From Lacisediminihabitans profunda (lineage in GTDB: Bacteria; Actinomycetota; Actinomycetes; Actinomycetales; Microbacteriaceae): a stretch of 64,000 bases of DNA. The stretch spans positions 186,001 through 250,000 of the forward strand of contig NZ_VRMG01000007.1 of assembly GCF_008040105.1 (NCBI RefSeq), read 5' to 3'. A program made the translations under genes and the position numbers. The notes beneath the pieces were generated by a model. It was not told the DNA's origin and did no database searches. It saw only the letters and a list, made by a program, of their open reading frames with translations. Below, in pieces: positions 51,584 to 61,091 of the stretch (the stretch's first letter is position 1; each line of letters begins with the position of its first letter).

Positions 51584-52205
51584 CCATGCGCACCTCGGAA
51601 ACTGAGGTGGGGCGCGTCAATAGGTTGCGAATCGAGTCCGCCGTGTCCAACGAGGTGACGCTATAACGTGCCTGCAGCCAGGCGTTGGGGCGGGCCCGAA
51701 ACCGATCGCTCGTGAACACCGTGCGATAGGCCGCCCCTCGTAATTGCGAGAGAAGTTTTCGGTCGTAGCGGCCAAGCGGCAACGCCGCGTCTGCAATTTC
51801 TCCGCCGCTGGCCTCGACGAGTGCCTCGCGAGCTTCGATCAACTCGCGGCGCGCATCGGCCGGAGAAAGACCCCGCCACGGGATGTGCGACCATCCATGG
51901 CTGCCGACGGCCATCCCGTGTGCTCGGAGAGTGCGCAGGTCGGCCGGACTCAGGCTGGACGGATCGTCCAGTCGCCCCGCGAGCGCGAAGAACGTCGCGC
52001 TCAGATTCCGCTCCTGGAGTGCCGGAAGCGCGATAGCCACGTCGGATCGATTGCCGTCGTCGAAACTGATCTTCACGTCCGGGCGATCGAGCGTCTCGTC
52101 GAGAATGCCGTGGAACGCGTCGGCGGAGACCCAGTATCTCGCCTCGCCGGCCTCGCGTTCCTGTGTGCACACGCCGATCCCGTGGAAGCAGAGATTTGTA
52201 ATCAT
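51552..52205 (-). CDS. Polysaccharide deacetylase (NodB-like)
   Basis: A 217-residue carbohydrate esterase 4-type protein. The metal/catalytic motif 1 is VKISFDDGN, motif 2 is GSHGWSHIPW (HxxxH-like), and RYDRKLL corresponds to motif 3. No signal peptide is evident, so it may act in the cytoplasm or on membrane-bound precursors. It would remove N-acetyl groups from sugars. The ATG overlaps the stop of the upstream glycosyltransferase by one base. Confidence 0.86.
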   Translation of the reverse strand: MITNLCFHGIGVCTQEREAGEARYWVSADAFHGILDETLDRPDVKISFDDGNRSDVAIALPALQERNLSATFFALAGRLDDPSSLSPADLRTLRAHGMAVGSHGWSHIPWRGLSPADARRELIEAREALVEASGGEIADAALPLGRYDRKLLSQLRGAAYRTVFTSDRFRARPNAWLQARYSVTSLDTADSIRNLLTRPTSVSEVRMVTASLVKRMR

Positions 52206-53071
52206 CAGTTGTCCTCTCCCGACGCTGTCGAGCGTTCGCGCGTGCTCTCGTCCCGACCCCAGTCGACACTCGATGCAGTCCGACGAGCTCGCCGCGAGGC
52301 GACCAGCGTTATCGCGACATAAGGGATCGCCGCGACGATCAGACGCGGCTCCCGTGCCACGACCCGGAGCCAGGCACGCTTGTCGGAGGTGCGCACCGAC
52401 GACTCGACCTCTCCTGCTCGTGCGGCCTCACGCATCTCGCTGTTGCCTCGGCGAACGCGAACGAGCCGACGCATCAAATCAGCGGTGGTGAACGGCGCCT
52501 CGACCACGACCTCCAGCGTTGGCACGGTCACCTTCTCCTCGACCGAGAACAGTGAATCGAGGAAGAGATCGTCCGCGACCAACTCGGGAAACTGCTCGAA
52601 CCTGGCCCGCCCCTCAGAGGACAGGGCGATAATGCCGCGACCGAACAGACCGTCGGTGAAGGCAGGAAGTCGCTCGTTGATGGAGAAGTACGCGCGCACA
52701 AGCCAGGGCCGTCCCCGCGTGTTCAATTTCCGTCGCGGAACCGCAGCGAGAACGCCCCCGGGCCGGGCGAGCGCCGCGACGAGCTCCGCAATCGCATTCT
52801 GCGGCACAACTATGTCCGCGTCGAGATAGATGCGGGGAAACCCGTGCGCCACGTGCTCGCCCGCATTGAGCGCGGCGGCCTTGCCGCTGAGCGGCCGATC
52901 GACGACGGTGGCCCCGCCGGCGCGGGCGATGTCGACGGTGGCATCCGTACAGGCATTGGCGCTCACCACGATGTCGAGCGGACCATCGATTCCCGTCTGC
53001 ACCGACAGCGCATCGAGGCACGCGCGGATCACGCCCTCCTCATTGTGGGCCGCGATGATGACGCTCGTCAT
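52205..53071 (-). CDS. Glycosyltransferase family 2
   Basis: A 288-residue GT-A enzyme: TSVIIAAHNEEGVIRACLDAL at the start, VVSANACTDATVDIA, RIYLDADIVVPQNAI (DxD metal motif) and a later region with a membrane-associated segment near residues 240-260 (LIVAAIPYVAITLVAS). It transfers a sugar at the membrane. Coupled to the deacetylase gene. Confidence 0.88.
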   Translation of the reverse strand: MTSVIIAAHNEEGVIRACLDALSVQTGIDGPLDIVVSANACTDATVDIARAGGATVVDRPLSGKAAALNAGEHVAHGFPRIYLDADIVVPQNAIAELVAALARPGGVLAAVPRRKLNTRGRPWLVRAYFSINERLPAFTDGLFGRGIIALSSEGRARFEQFPELVADDLFLDSLFSVEEKVTVPTLEVVVEAPFTTADLMRRLVRVRRGNSEMREAARAGEVESSVRTSDKRAWLRVVAREPRLIVAAIPYVAITLVASRRARRTASSVDWGRDESTRERSTASGEDN

Positions 53072-53121
53072 CCGGGCCTCCCGACTCCGGTGCCGGCCCG
53101 CTGTCCCCCTAGGCTGTGGTC

Positions 53122-53988
53122 ATGTCGAACTCCGGCGTCTCGACGCATCCGATTCACTCGGAAGACTCCATCGCGGTCAGTGAATTCCTGCACGAGCACC
53201 TCGACACTCGCGTGTCGAGCGCAGCGTGGAGGCAGCTCATTCTCCCGCCGTGGAAGCAGACCGGCCCGAATCATGGATTCCAGCTCGTCACCGACGACGG
53301 AACCATCGTCGGTGTGTACGCCGCGGTGTACTCGCAGCGCGACATCGATGGGGCCACGATCGACGTCTGCAACCTCGCGGCATTCTGCGTGCTCGAGCCC
53401 TATCGCGCGCACAGCCTCAGACTCATTCGCGCCCTTCTCAAACAACCGGGATTCGTCTTCACCGACCTGTCCCCCAGCGGGAACGTCGTCGCGATGAACG
53501 AGCGATTGGGCTTTCATCGCGTCGACACCGCCACTCGCCTCGTGGTCAACCTCCCCCACTTCTCCCCGCGCGGCCTTCGGCTGACGAGCGCGCCCGACGA
53601 CCTGGAGCGTGTTCTGGTCGATCGTGATGCGGAGGTGTACCGCGATCACCGGGGCGCGGCAGCCGTCGAACATCTGCTTGTCGAGGGGCTCGGAGAATAC
53701 GGATATCTGATGTTTCGACGCGATCGTCGAAAGGGACTTCGACTGTTCGCCACGCCTCTTTTCGTCGGCGGCTCGGCGGCATGCATCGAGTCCGCGTGGG
53801 GGGCGATCCGATCCCACCTCCTGGGCAAAGGACTCCCGTTCACGCTCGCCGAACACCGGGTTCTCGGGTTCTCCCGAGGACTCGGCACCGAGTTGAGCAA
53901 CCCGCGGAACAAGATGTTCCGAGGGAACGGCATGCGGGCCGAGGACGTCGACTACCTGTACAGCGAACTCACGCTTGTGGCGTGGTGA
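53122..53988 (+). CDS. GNAT-family N-acyltransferase
   Basis: A 288-residue protein. The first half has a GNAT-like core: GFQLVTDDGTIVGVYAAVYS, the acyl-CoA loop in FCVLEPYRAHSLRLIRALL and the terminal NERLGFHRVD. The second half (about 150-288) is unassigned and ends in EDVDYLYSELTLVAW. It could transfer an acyl or aminoacyl group onto a sugar amine. It converges on the carrier-protein gene 16 bases away, which suggests but does not prove a shared role. Confidence 0.75.
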   Translation: MSNSGVSTHPIHSEDSIAVSEFLHEHLDTRVSSAAWRQLILPPWKQTGPNHGFQLVTDDGTIVGVYAAVYSQRDIDGATIDVCNLAAFCVLEPYRAHSLRLIRALLKQPGFVFTDLSPSGNVVAMNERLGFHRVDTATRLVVNLPHFSPRGLRLTSAPDDLERVLVDRDAEVYRDHRGAAAVEHLLVEGLGEYGYLMFRRDRRKGLRLFATPLFVGGSAACIESAWGAIRSHLLGKGLPFTLAEHRVLGFSRGLGTELSNPRNKMFRGNGMRAEDVDYLYSELTLVAW

Positions 53989-54004
53989 GGCGAGCACGAG
54001 CCGG

Positions 54005-54262
54005 CTAGACCGAAGCGAGTTTGGAATCGACGAAGTCCGTCAGCGTACCGACCGTCTCGAACAGGTCGGCACCGAACTCGTCGTCATCGATCGTGATGTC
54101 GAAGCGCTCCTCGAGCTCGGTGACCAGTTGGACGACCCCGAACGAATCGAGCTCGGGAAGGGCTCCGAACAACGGGGTATCACGGTTGAGTTCCGTCGGC
54201 TGTTGCGTGAGCTCGAGTGTCTCGATCAGCACGCTTCGGACGGCATCTAGGGTTTCGGTCAT
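54005..54262 (-). CDS. Acyl carrier protein
   Basis: An 85-residue carrier protein. The phosphopantetheine site is LDSFGVVQLV with Ser40 (DSF rather than the common DSL). It has the four-helix acidic pattern (EELEERFDITIDDDEFG). It is the last gene of the right-hand minus-strand operon, after the PLP decarboxylase and AMP-ligase. It is probably the tether on which an amino or acyl group is loaded and decarboxylated. Confidence 0.9.
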   Translation of the reverse strand: MTETLDAVRSVLIETLELTQQPTELNRDTPLFGALPELDSFGVVQLVTELEERFDITIDDDEFGADLFETVGTLTDFVDSKLASV

Positions 54263-54279
54263 GGCTGCTCCGTTCGATA

Positions 54280-55506
54280 TCAAACGAGCACCTCTGCGGG
54301 TGCAGGGTGCCCGAGGAAGGCTGTCGGGCTGGCGGTCAAACCATACGCCCCCTGTTGGAAGATGACGATCAGGTCGTCGATCTCTGCCAGTGGCAGCTCG
54401 ACGTCGTCGCCAAGCAGGTCGAGCGGCGTGCAGAGGCAGCCGACGACAGTCGCGTTCTCGTCGACGGGAGTGTCCGCGCGGTTGCCCACGATTAGAGGAT
54501 AGTTGCGCCGGATCGCCTGGCCGAAGTTCCCGGAGGCGGCCAACTGATGGTGCATCCCGCCATCCACGACCAGGTAGGTCTTCCCGCGCGAGACCTTGCG
54601 ATCCAACACCCGGGTCACGTAGACACCGCACTCCCCCACGAGATAGCGGCCAAGTTCGACCACCGGGGTGGCCTCGGGAAGCCGTTCAGCGATCGGGCCG
54701 TCGATGAGCGCGTGGAGACCGGCGGCCACGGCCTCGAGATCCAACGGCCGGTCCTTCTCCGTGTACGGGATGCCGAAGCCACCCCCGAGGTTCAGATAGC
54801 GCACCGGCGTGGGCAGGTACTCGGCGAGCTCGCTCACCAGATCGACCGTGCGTCGCTGCGCTTCGGCGATGATCTCCGCGTTGAGATTCTGCGATCCCGC
54901 GAAGATGTGGAAGCCCAGGATGTCGAGTCCCGCTGAGGCGTAGTGCTTCAGAACATCGGGGACTTGCTCTGCGTCGATCCCGAACTGCTGCGGACCACCG
55001 CCCATGCGCATGCCCGAGCCCTTGACCGCGAAGTCTGGATTGACCCGGATCGCGATCCGGGGTGTGACGCCGAGTTCGTCGCCCGCGGCGATCACCCGCT
55101 TGATCTCCGTGGTGGATTCGACTTCGACGATGATCCCCGCAGCGACGGCTTGGCGGATCTCTGCCGGCGCCTTCCCTGGGCCGGCGAAACTCACCCGTTC
55201 GGGTCGGATGGTGCTGTCCAGTGCCGCCTGCATTTCCAGGGCCGATGCAACGTCGATGCGATCGACGCGCGTGGCGAGGTGCTGCACCACTGCGGGCATC
55301 GGGTTGGCCTTCATCGCGTAGCTGAGCTCCACCCGAGAGGGGAGCGCGGCACGCAGGAGATCGACACGGGCGTCGAGGATGCCGCGGTCGTAAGCGAAGA
55401 ATGGGGTCGATCCCACCCGCGCCGCCAGTCTCGACAGCGGCATTCCACCGAGGCGGAGTTCACCATCCAACGTGCCGAACGCGGCTGCGTGCTCGTGGGG
55501 CTTCAT
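54280..55506 (-). CDS. PLP-dependent decarboxylase, exosortase-associated/BtrK-like type
   Basis: A 408-residue fold III PLP enzyme of the ornithine/diaminopimelate decarboxylase group. The PLP Lys is in VELSYAMKANPMP, the phosphate loop is NLGGGFGIPY, and the catalytic Cys is in VVGCLCTPLDLL. The sequence looks like the subgroup annotated in exosortase systems and like BtrK, which decarboxylates glutamate while bound to a carrier protein. The carrier gene is 17 bases downstream and the AMP-ligase overlaps upstream (ATGA). A carrier-bound amino acid is therefore a likely substrate (inference); a free amino acid is the alternative. Confidence 0.87.
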   Translation of the reverse strand: MKPHEHAAAFGTLDGELRLGGMPLSRLAARVGSTPFFAYDRGILDARVDLLRAALPSRVELSYAMKANPMPAVVQHLATRVDRIDVASALEMQAALDSTIRPERVSFAGPGKAPAEIRQAVAAGIIVEVESTTEIKRVIAAGDELGVTPRIAIRVNPDFAVKGSGMRMGGGPQQFGIDAEQVPDVLKHYASAGLDILGFHIFAGSQNLNAEIIAEAQRRTVDLVSELAEYLPTPVRYLNLGGGFGIPYTEKDRPLDLEAVAAGLHALIDGPIAERLPEATPVVELGRYLVGECGVYVTRVLDRKVSRGKTYLVVDGGMHHQLAASGNFGQAIRRNYPLIVGNRADTPVDENATVVGCLCTPLDLLGDDVELPLAEIDDLIVIFQQGAYGLTASPTAFLGHPAPAEVLV

Positions 55507-57074
55507 ACCGATACCTGTGCCTTCAAGAGATTCCGGTCGAACTTGCCGTTCGGTGAACGTGGCAACTCGTCGCGGGCGTGGATCTGCGACGGCACCATGT
55601 AGAGCGGCAGCACCTGACGGAGGGCACCGAGCAGTACTGTCGTGTCGAGCTCGCCGTCCGTCGCCGTCGCGAACAGGACCACGCGGTGCCCGATCCCGAC
55701 TTCCTCGATGCCGAGCGCAACGGCATCCCGCACAACACCGGTCGCGTACGCCGCCTCTTCGATCTCGCTCGGACTCACGCGGTACCCCGAGGTCTTGATC
55801 ATGTCGTCGGTGCGGCCGACGAAGTAGAGGAAACCCTCCTCGTCGGCGACGACGGTGTCACCCGACCAGACGGCCAGTTCCGGGGCGCGCCACGGCTGAC
55901 CGGGATGATGCACAGGACGGTACCTCTCGGCTGTGCGCTCCGGGTCGTTCCAGTACCCGAGCGCGACGAGCGCCCCGCGATGGACGAGTTCGCCCTCCTC
56001 GCCGGGCTCGCAGCGCGTGCCATCGGGACGCAGCACGAGGATTTCCGCATTGGGGATCGCCTTGCCGATCGAATCGGGGTGACGGTCGACTTCGCTCGGG
56101 TCGAGGTAGGTGGAACGGAATGCCTCGGTCAGTCCGTACATCAGGTACGGGTCGGCCTTCGTGAAGACGCTGCGAAGTCGGTCGAGCACCGTGCGCGGCA
56201 TCCGGCCCCCCGTGTTCGCCCAGTAGCGCACGCGCGCGGCGACCTCCTCGGGCCAGTCCACGTCCACGATCTGAAGCCAGAGCGGAGGCACCCCCGTGAT
56301 GCCGGTCACCCCGTGCTGCGCGCACAGTCTCGGTACATCCCGAGGCAGCAGGTAGTTCATCAGAACGCAGTGGGCGCCGACGGCGAACGCGGTCGTCACC
56401 TGGCTCAGCCCCGCGTCGAAGCTCAGCGGCAGGACGCTCAGGATGACGTCGTCGCTCGTGTTGTGCAGGTAGCTGCTCACGCTCTCGGCACCGACGATGA
56501 GGTTGCGATGGCTCAGCACGACGCCCTTGGGCTTTCCGGTGCTGCCCGAGGTGTAGAGGATCGCGGCCGGGTCGATGTCGATGGCGCCGGCCTCGGCTGG
56601 CTCGGCGGTGGAATCCGCCGACCCCGGGCCGCGCAGCGGCGACACCCGGTACCCAGTGGTGTCTGCCCCCTCCGCGCCGACCAGCAAGACGTGCTCCACC
56701 GATCCGTCGGCGAGGACGGCGGTCAGCTGAGCGAGCCGGTCCGCCGAGGTCACCAGGAATCGCGCGGCGCTGTCATTCACGATATGCCCGAGCTGCGCCG
56801 GCTTGAGAACGTGATTGATCGGGACGAACACGCCCCCCGCCGCGGATGTCGCGAACATGGCGACCACCACTTCGATGCGCTTCTCGAGATAGATCGCCAC
56901 CCGGTCACCGCGCTGGAGACCGAGCTCCTGCAACTGGACGGCGGCAGCACGCGCGGCGCGCCAGAGCGCCTCATAGGCCACCGTCTCCTTCTTGTAGCTG
57001 AGCGCCGGCGAGCCTGGCGCGGCGGCCGCGGCCTGCGACAGGAGGTCATGGACGTTGACGCGGATCGGGATCAC
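55503..57074 (-). CDS. AMP-forming acyl-CoA/aminoacyl ligase
   Basis: A 523-residue adenylate-forming enzyme. Core motifs are ILYTSGSTGKPKGVVLSHRN (A3), YLMYGLTEAFRSTYL (A5), the Asp of WSGDTVVADEEGFLYFVGR (A7/A8) and the C-terminal catalytic Lys in SPNGKFDRNLL (A10). It activates a carboxylate and loads it on CoA or, more likely here, on the carrier protein encoded two genes downstream. It resembles the exosortase-A-associated ligase subgroup. The GTG start overlaps the glycosyltransferase stop (GTGA). Confidence 0.88.
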   Translation of the reverse strand: MIPIRVNVHDLLSQAAAAAPGSPALSYKKETVAYEALWRAARAAAVQLQELGLQRGDRVAIYLEKRIEVVVAMFATSAAGGVFVPINHVLKPAQLGHIVNDSAARFLVTSADRLAQLTAVLADGSVEHVLLVGAEGADTTGYRVSPLRGPGSADSTAEPAEAGAIDIDPAAILYTSGSTGKPKGVVLSHRNLIVGAESVSSYLHNTSDDVILSVLPLSFDAGLSQVTTAFAVGAHCVLMNYLLPRDVPRLCAQHGVTGITGVPPLWLQIVDVDWPEEVAARVRYWANTGGRMPRTVLDRLRSVFTKADPYLMYGLTEAFRSTYLDPSEVDRHPDSIGKAIPNAEILVLRPDGTRCEPGEEGELVHRGALVALGYWNDPERTAERYRPVHHPGQPWRAPELAVWSGDTVVADEEGFLYFVGRTDDMIKTSGYRVSPSEIEEAAYATGVVRDAVALGIEEVGIGHRVVLFATATDGELDTTVLLGALRQVLPLYMVPSQIHARDELPRSPNGKFDRNLLKAQVSV

Positions 57075-58408
57075 GGGGCCCTCCGCTCACGAAGAAAGCG
57101 CGCGAACTCCACGGCGTCGTCGAGGTCGACGTATCGTCGCCCCTGCGCGTCGCACTCGGGCTTCGTCCCGTCATCCGGGACGGCAGGTCCTGGCTGACTG
57201 AATCCGGAGACCTCGTCGAACACGGCGACATAGGCCTCCGCCTGCGGACGCCAGTCGAGCTGCGTCGAGACCCGCTCGCGTGCCTTCTCGCCGAGGGCCA
57301 CGCGGAGGGTCGGGTCGTCGATCAGCTTCTCCACCGCGTCCGCGAAGGCGGCGATGTCGCCGGACGGCACGTACAGCAGCGTGTCCCCGCCGGAGACGCG
57401 GGTCTCCACGAGGTCGAAGGACACGGCGGGGAGCCCGTAGGACATGTACTCCATGGTCTTGTTCATGGTGGAGAGATCGTTGAGCGGCGTCTTCAGATCC
57501 GGGCACAGGCCGATGTCGGCGCGACTGAGGTGCTCCGCGATCGCGACCCGGTCGACGCGTCCCGTGAAGGTCACGTGATCGTCGAGACCGAGCGCCGTCG
57601 ATTGCTTCCTGAGGTCTTCGAGGCAATCCCCGAAACCGAGCAGAGTCGCCGTCACCTGAGTGAGACCGCGCCGGTGGACGAGTTCGTCCATCACGAGCAA
57701 GACCTGATCGACTCCATCCTGCGGACCCATGATGCCGAGGTAGGTGAGATTTATCCCGTCAGCCGGGCGAGGATTCGCCGGATAGATCGGGCGCATCTGC
57801 TTGGTATCCGGCCCGCTGCGCACCACGGTCACCTCGTCGGGCCGCCTCCCTCCACGACGCACGGCCACCGCCTTGTACGACTCGTTCGTCGACGTGATCC
57901 GTTGGGCGGTGCGGAACGACCGCCGCTCCAGCCAGCTCAGTCCTCGGTACTGGAGTCGCTGCCCGAATTCCGTCGGCTCGCCGAACCTCGAGAGGAACAA
58001 CTCGGGATTGAGGTCGTGGTGGTCGAAGATGAACTTCACGCCCCGGATCCTCCAGAGGAGCGCCAGAAACCAGAACGTGTCCGGCGGGTTGCAGGCCTGG
58101 ATGATGTCGAAGGGGCGGTGGCGCCAGGCCGCCAGCGACAGCCACGCGGTACGCACCCAGCTGTACGCGAACTCCCAGACGAAGCCGAGCAGTCCTTCCG
58201 CTTCGGGGGCTGGCGTGTACTTGTAGATGTCGACGCCGTCGATGTGCTGACGGGCCGGATCACCGGGGCCCTTCGGGCAGATCACGCTGACGCGGTAGCC
58301 GCGCGCCAGGAGCGCCTGGCACTCCAACCAGACGCGACGGTCTAGAGGGACCGGGAGGTTCTGCACGATGATCAGCACGTGCGGCGCGGTGGACATTCCT
58401 CGGGTCAC
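57071..58408 (-). CDS. Glycosyltransferase family 4
   Basis: A 445-residue GT-B enzyme. GTG 58408 is chosen because AAGGGGG stands five bases upstream; the ATG at 58396 has its GAGGA too close. Motifs: HVLIIVQNLPVPLDRRVWLE at the start, FIFDHHDLNPEL, and the donor site LNDLSTMNKTMEYMSYGLPA (EX7E-like). Relatives with the same opening act in exopolysaccharide loci. It is coupled to the flippase gene upstream and the ligase gene downstream. Confidence 0.9.
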   Translation of the reverse strand: MTRGMSTAPHVLIIVQNLPVPLDRRVWLECQALLARGYRVSVICPKGPGDPARQHIDGVDIYKYTPAPEAEGLLGFVWEFAYSWVRTAWLSLAAWRHRPFDIIQACNPPDTFWFLALLWRIRGVKFIFDHHDLNPELFLSRFGEPTEFGQRLQYRGLSWLERRSFRTAQRITSTNESYKAVAVRRGGRRPDEVTVVRSGPDTKQMRPIYPANPRPADGINLTYLGIMGPQDGVDQVLLVMDELVHRRGLTQVTATLLGFGDCLEDLRKQSTALGLDDHVTFTGRVDRVAIAEHLSRADIGLCPDLKTPLNDLSTMNKTMEYMSYGLPAVSFDLVETRVSGGDTLLYVPSGDIAAFADAVEKLIDDPTLRVALGEKARERVSTQLDWRPQAEAYVAVFDEVSGFSQPGPAVPDDGTKPECDAQGRRYVDLDDAVEFARFLRERRAP

Positions 58409-60000
58409 GGTTTCCCCCTTCGGCTTCGGAGGATCGGAATTCGACTCCCCCACTTGGAGCGGGCCAGCAAGGCGAGTCCTTCCGAGAGCACCGTCGGTGC
58501 GAGAAGGCGGGTCGCCGTGAGGTGCACGATCGTCACACCCACCGCGATCAGAATGATCGAAACCACTCGGGGCATCCCCTGCGTGAGGAGCATGACACCC
58601 CAGCCCGCGGCGCCGGACGTCAGCGCGGCAGCGAGGACGAACATGAACGGACCGGCCACAACGCGGACCCGGGATGACAGGATCCTCGCCACGAGGAACC
58701 ACCGGCTGATCGTCGCGAGCACGCACACCCCGAGGAAGCCCCATGCGACGAAGATCAGCCCGATGTGGGCGAGGACCGCGGTCGTGCCGAACGTTATCGC
58801 GTCGATGATGAGCGCGTACACGAACCACCCGCCCGGCTTGCCGATGCCGTAGAACAGACCGTGATCGAGCGACGCTCCGACGGTGAGGAGGCCCGCGAGG
58901 GCCAGGATCTGCGCGACGGTGTAGGTCGCTTCCCATCCCTTGCCGAACACGATCGGAATCATCAGCGGAGCCGCCACCGCGACGATGGTGAGCGGAAGCG
59001 ACAGCACGGCATATGACAGGCGCAAGGCGCGCAAGTACGCGTTGAGCAGGCGTTCCGCATCCTCCCGGATCCTGGCGAACGCGACCGTCGTCACCGGCAC
59101 GATCGCGCTTCCGGTGAGCTCCTGAACGACTTGGACCAGGCGCTGCGCGATGTTCATGTAGCCGAGTGCCGCGAGTCCGAGGGTGGACGAGATCACGGCC
59201 GCCTCGCCGGATGCCCGGAGCATCGCGACGAACTCGACCCCCAGAACCTGCCCGCCGAACCGCGTCATTATCGCGAACTCGCTCCGCGAGAACTCCAGAT
59301 TCGGATGCCAGCGGGTGCTGATCCACGCCAGGATCGAGGTGATCACGGGGGCGATGAGGCTCTGGCCGACGAGGGCCCACACCCCGAAGCCGCTGAAGGC
59401 CAGCACCATCGCGGCGACCTGGGCGATCACCGCGGCGATCGCGCCCTGTCCTGCGAGGACGGCGAAGCGCATGTCCCGCCGGAGGATGGCCATCGGCGCG
59501 GAGCCGAACGCCGTGAAGATCACCCACAGGGCCAGCGCCTGCAGCACCGGAACGACTCCGGGGTCGCCGAAGATCACTCCCATCAGTGGCGCAATGGCGA
59601 CCAGCGCCGCGCAGAGCACCACTCCGGCACTCAACGAGAACCAGAACGCGGTGCTGAGCATCCGCTGGTCGACCTTGGCCACCTGCACGATGTACGCGGC
59701 AAACCCCAGGTCTGCCAGCAGGTAGAAGAACGGCAGGATCGTCGACGCTGCCGCCACCGTGCCGAAGTCCTGCGGGCTCAGCAGGCGAGTCAGCACCGCG
59801 ATCGTGACGAAGCCGAGAAGGCGGGTCGCCCACTTCTGCGCGGTGAGCCAGAACACCCCCGAGGCGGCTCGGCCTCCGACCGTGCTGTTCGCCGCCGGCG
59901 AGGCGAGCGGCTCCGCGGTCGGAATGGCGCTCGGTGGAGACCACTCGCTCGCCAGCGACTCGAGGGTCGGCTCAGGCCCCTCCGAAGATCTGCCCGTCAT
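58405..60000 (-). CDS. Oligosaccharide flippase (Wzx/MVIM-type)
   Basis: A 531-residue membrane protein with about fourteen segments of the polysaccharide-transport (MOP) superfamily. The opening TAQKWATRLLGFVTIAVLTR LLSPQDFGTVAAA region (split here) is the classic Wzx start. It moves the undecaprenyl-linked repeat unit across the membrane. About 50 residues precede the first segment and are predicted cytoplasmic. ATG 60000 overlaps the upstream stop. Confidence 0.9.
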   Translation of the reverse strand: MTGRSSEGPEPTLESLASEWSPPSAIPTAEPLASPAANSTVGGRAASGVFWLTAQKWATRLLGFVTIAVLTRLLSPQDFGTVAAASTILPFFYLLADLGFAAYIVQVAKVDQRMLSTAFWFSLSAGVVLCAALVAIAPLMGVIFGDPGVVPVLQALALWVIFTAFGSAPMAILRRDMRFAVLAGQGAIAAVIAQVAAMVLAFSGFGVWALVGQSLIAPVITSILAWISTRWHPNLEFSRSEFAIMTRFGGQVLGVEFVAMLRASGEAAVISSTLGLAALGYMNIAQRLVQVVQELTGSAIVPVTTVAFARIREDAERLLNAYLRALRLSYAVLSLPLTIVAVAAPLMIPIVFGKGWEATYTVAQILALAGLLTVGASLDHGLFYGIGKPGGWFVYALIIDAITFGTTAVLAHIGLIFVAWGFLGVCVLATISRWFLVARILSSRVRVVAGPFMFVLAAALTSGAAGWGVMLLTQGMPRVVSIILIAVGVTIVHLTATRLLAPTVLSEGLALLARSKWGSRIPILRSRRGKP

Positions 60001-61076
60001 AGTCCGTATCGGCGCCAGATGCGCCACCTGATCCGTCCGCTCAGGTCGCGTCGCAGTCGTTCCACACGCACCGCAAGGCCGTTGAACGGGAGACCGGCGG
60101 TGCGCTTGTAGCTGTTCTTCCAGCTCGACGTCCGCGCGATGTCGGGGCGAAGGTCGACCGCCTCGTCGAGGAACTCCTGAGCCGATCTGCCGTCTTCCAG
60201 CTCCTCGAACGCGCGTCGGACGGCGTCGCTCGCCAGGGCGCGACGATTGGCACGCCGCAAGCTCTCCACGCCAGCGACGCGGCCCCCCGCTTCGCTGAAG
60301 AACGCGTCGAACGCCGAGCGCCTCGCGTGAAAATCGACGATCTTCCCGGCATGGATCGTGTGTTGCATGCTGAGCGAATGCACGCGGTAGAGGCCCTGCA
60401 CCACGCCACCGATCCGCGCCACCGATCCAAGTGACGCCAATCGCAGCCACAGGTTGAAGTCGCTCGCCGCCGGCAGGTCAGCCCGATGCCCGCCCGACAC
60501 GGCCAGGGCCGAGGTGCGGATCATCACCTCCGGCTGCGAGATGACGTTCTCGACCCGCTTGACCCGGAGCTCGATCCAGCGTCCGCCGGGCCACACCTTA
60601 AGCCGACGTCGTCCGACCGCCGTCGGGTGGGTCGGCACCGCGCCGTTGAAGTTCACCACCGGCCCGTAGACGAACGCAACGTCGGGGTGCGCGTCGAGCA
60701 CCTCCGCCGATCGACGGAGGGCGCCATCCGGCAGGATGTCGTCCGGATCGAGCTTCACGACGTAAGGGGCGGTCGCACTCTCCAAGGCGTCGTTGAAGGT
60801 GATGATGTGGCCCTTGTTCGTCTCGTGCGCGACGACTCGGACGCGAGGATCCTGGGATTCCCACTCCCGGGCGATCCTCAGACTGCCATCGGTCGATGCG
60901 TCGTCGACGATCGTGACGTCGACGATGACCCCGGTCTGGGAGAGCGCGGAGTCGACGGCTTCGCTGAGGTACTGGGCGTAGTTGTGACACGGGATGACCA
61001 CCGAGACACGCGGAAGCGAGTGGTTCGCATTCTCCGCGATCTCGGTCGTTTCCGCGCCGGTATCAGACGTCGACAT
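59997..61076 (-). CDS. Glycosyltransferase family 2
   Basis: A 359-residue GT-A enzyme: VSVVIPCHNYAQYLSEAVDS, VTIVDDASTDGS and YVVKLDPDDILPDG (DxD metal site). It resembles its neighbour at 61092-62171 over the whole length, so the two are probably duplicates with different acceptors or donors. Confidence 0.9.
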   Translation of the reverse strand: MSTSDTGAETTEIAENANHSLPRVSVVIPCHNYAQYLSEAVDSALSQTGVIVDVTIVDDASTDGSLRIAREWESQDPRVRVVAHETNKGHIITFNDALESATAPYVVKLDPDDILPDGALRRSAEVLDAHPDVAFVYGPVVNFNGAVPTHPTAVGRRRLKVWPGGRWIELRVKRVENVISQPEVMIRTSALAVSGGHRADLPAASDFNLWLRLASLGSVARIGGVVQGLYRVHSLSMQHTIHAGKIVDFHARRSAFDAFFSEAGGRVAGVESLRRANRRALASDAVRRAFEELEDGRSAQEFLDEAVDLRPDIARTSSWKNSYKRTAGLPFNGLAVRVERLRRDLSGRIRWRIWRRYGL

Positions 61077-61091
61077 CGTTCTCCTCTCCGC

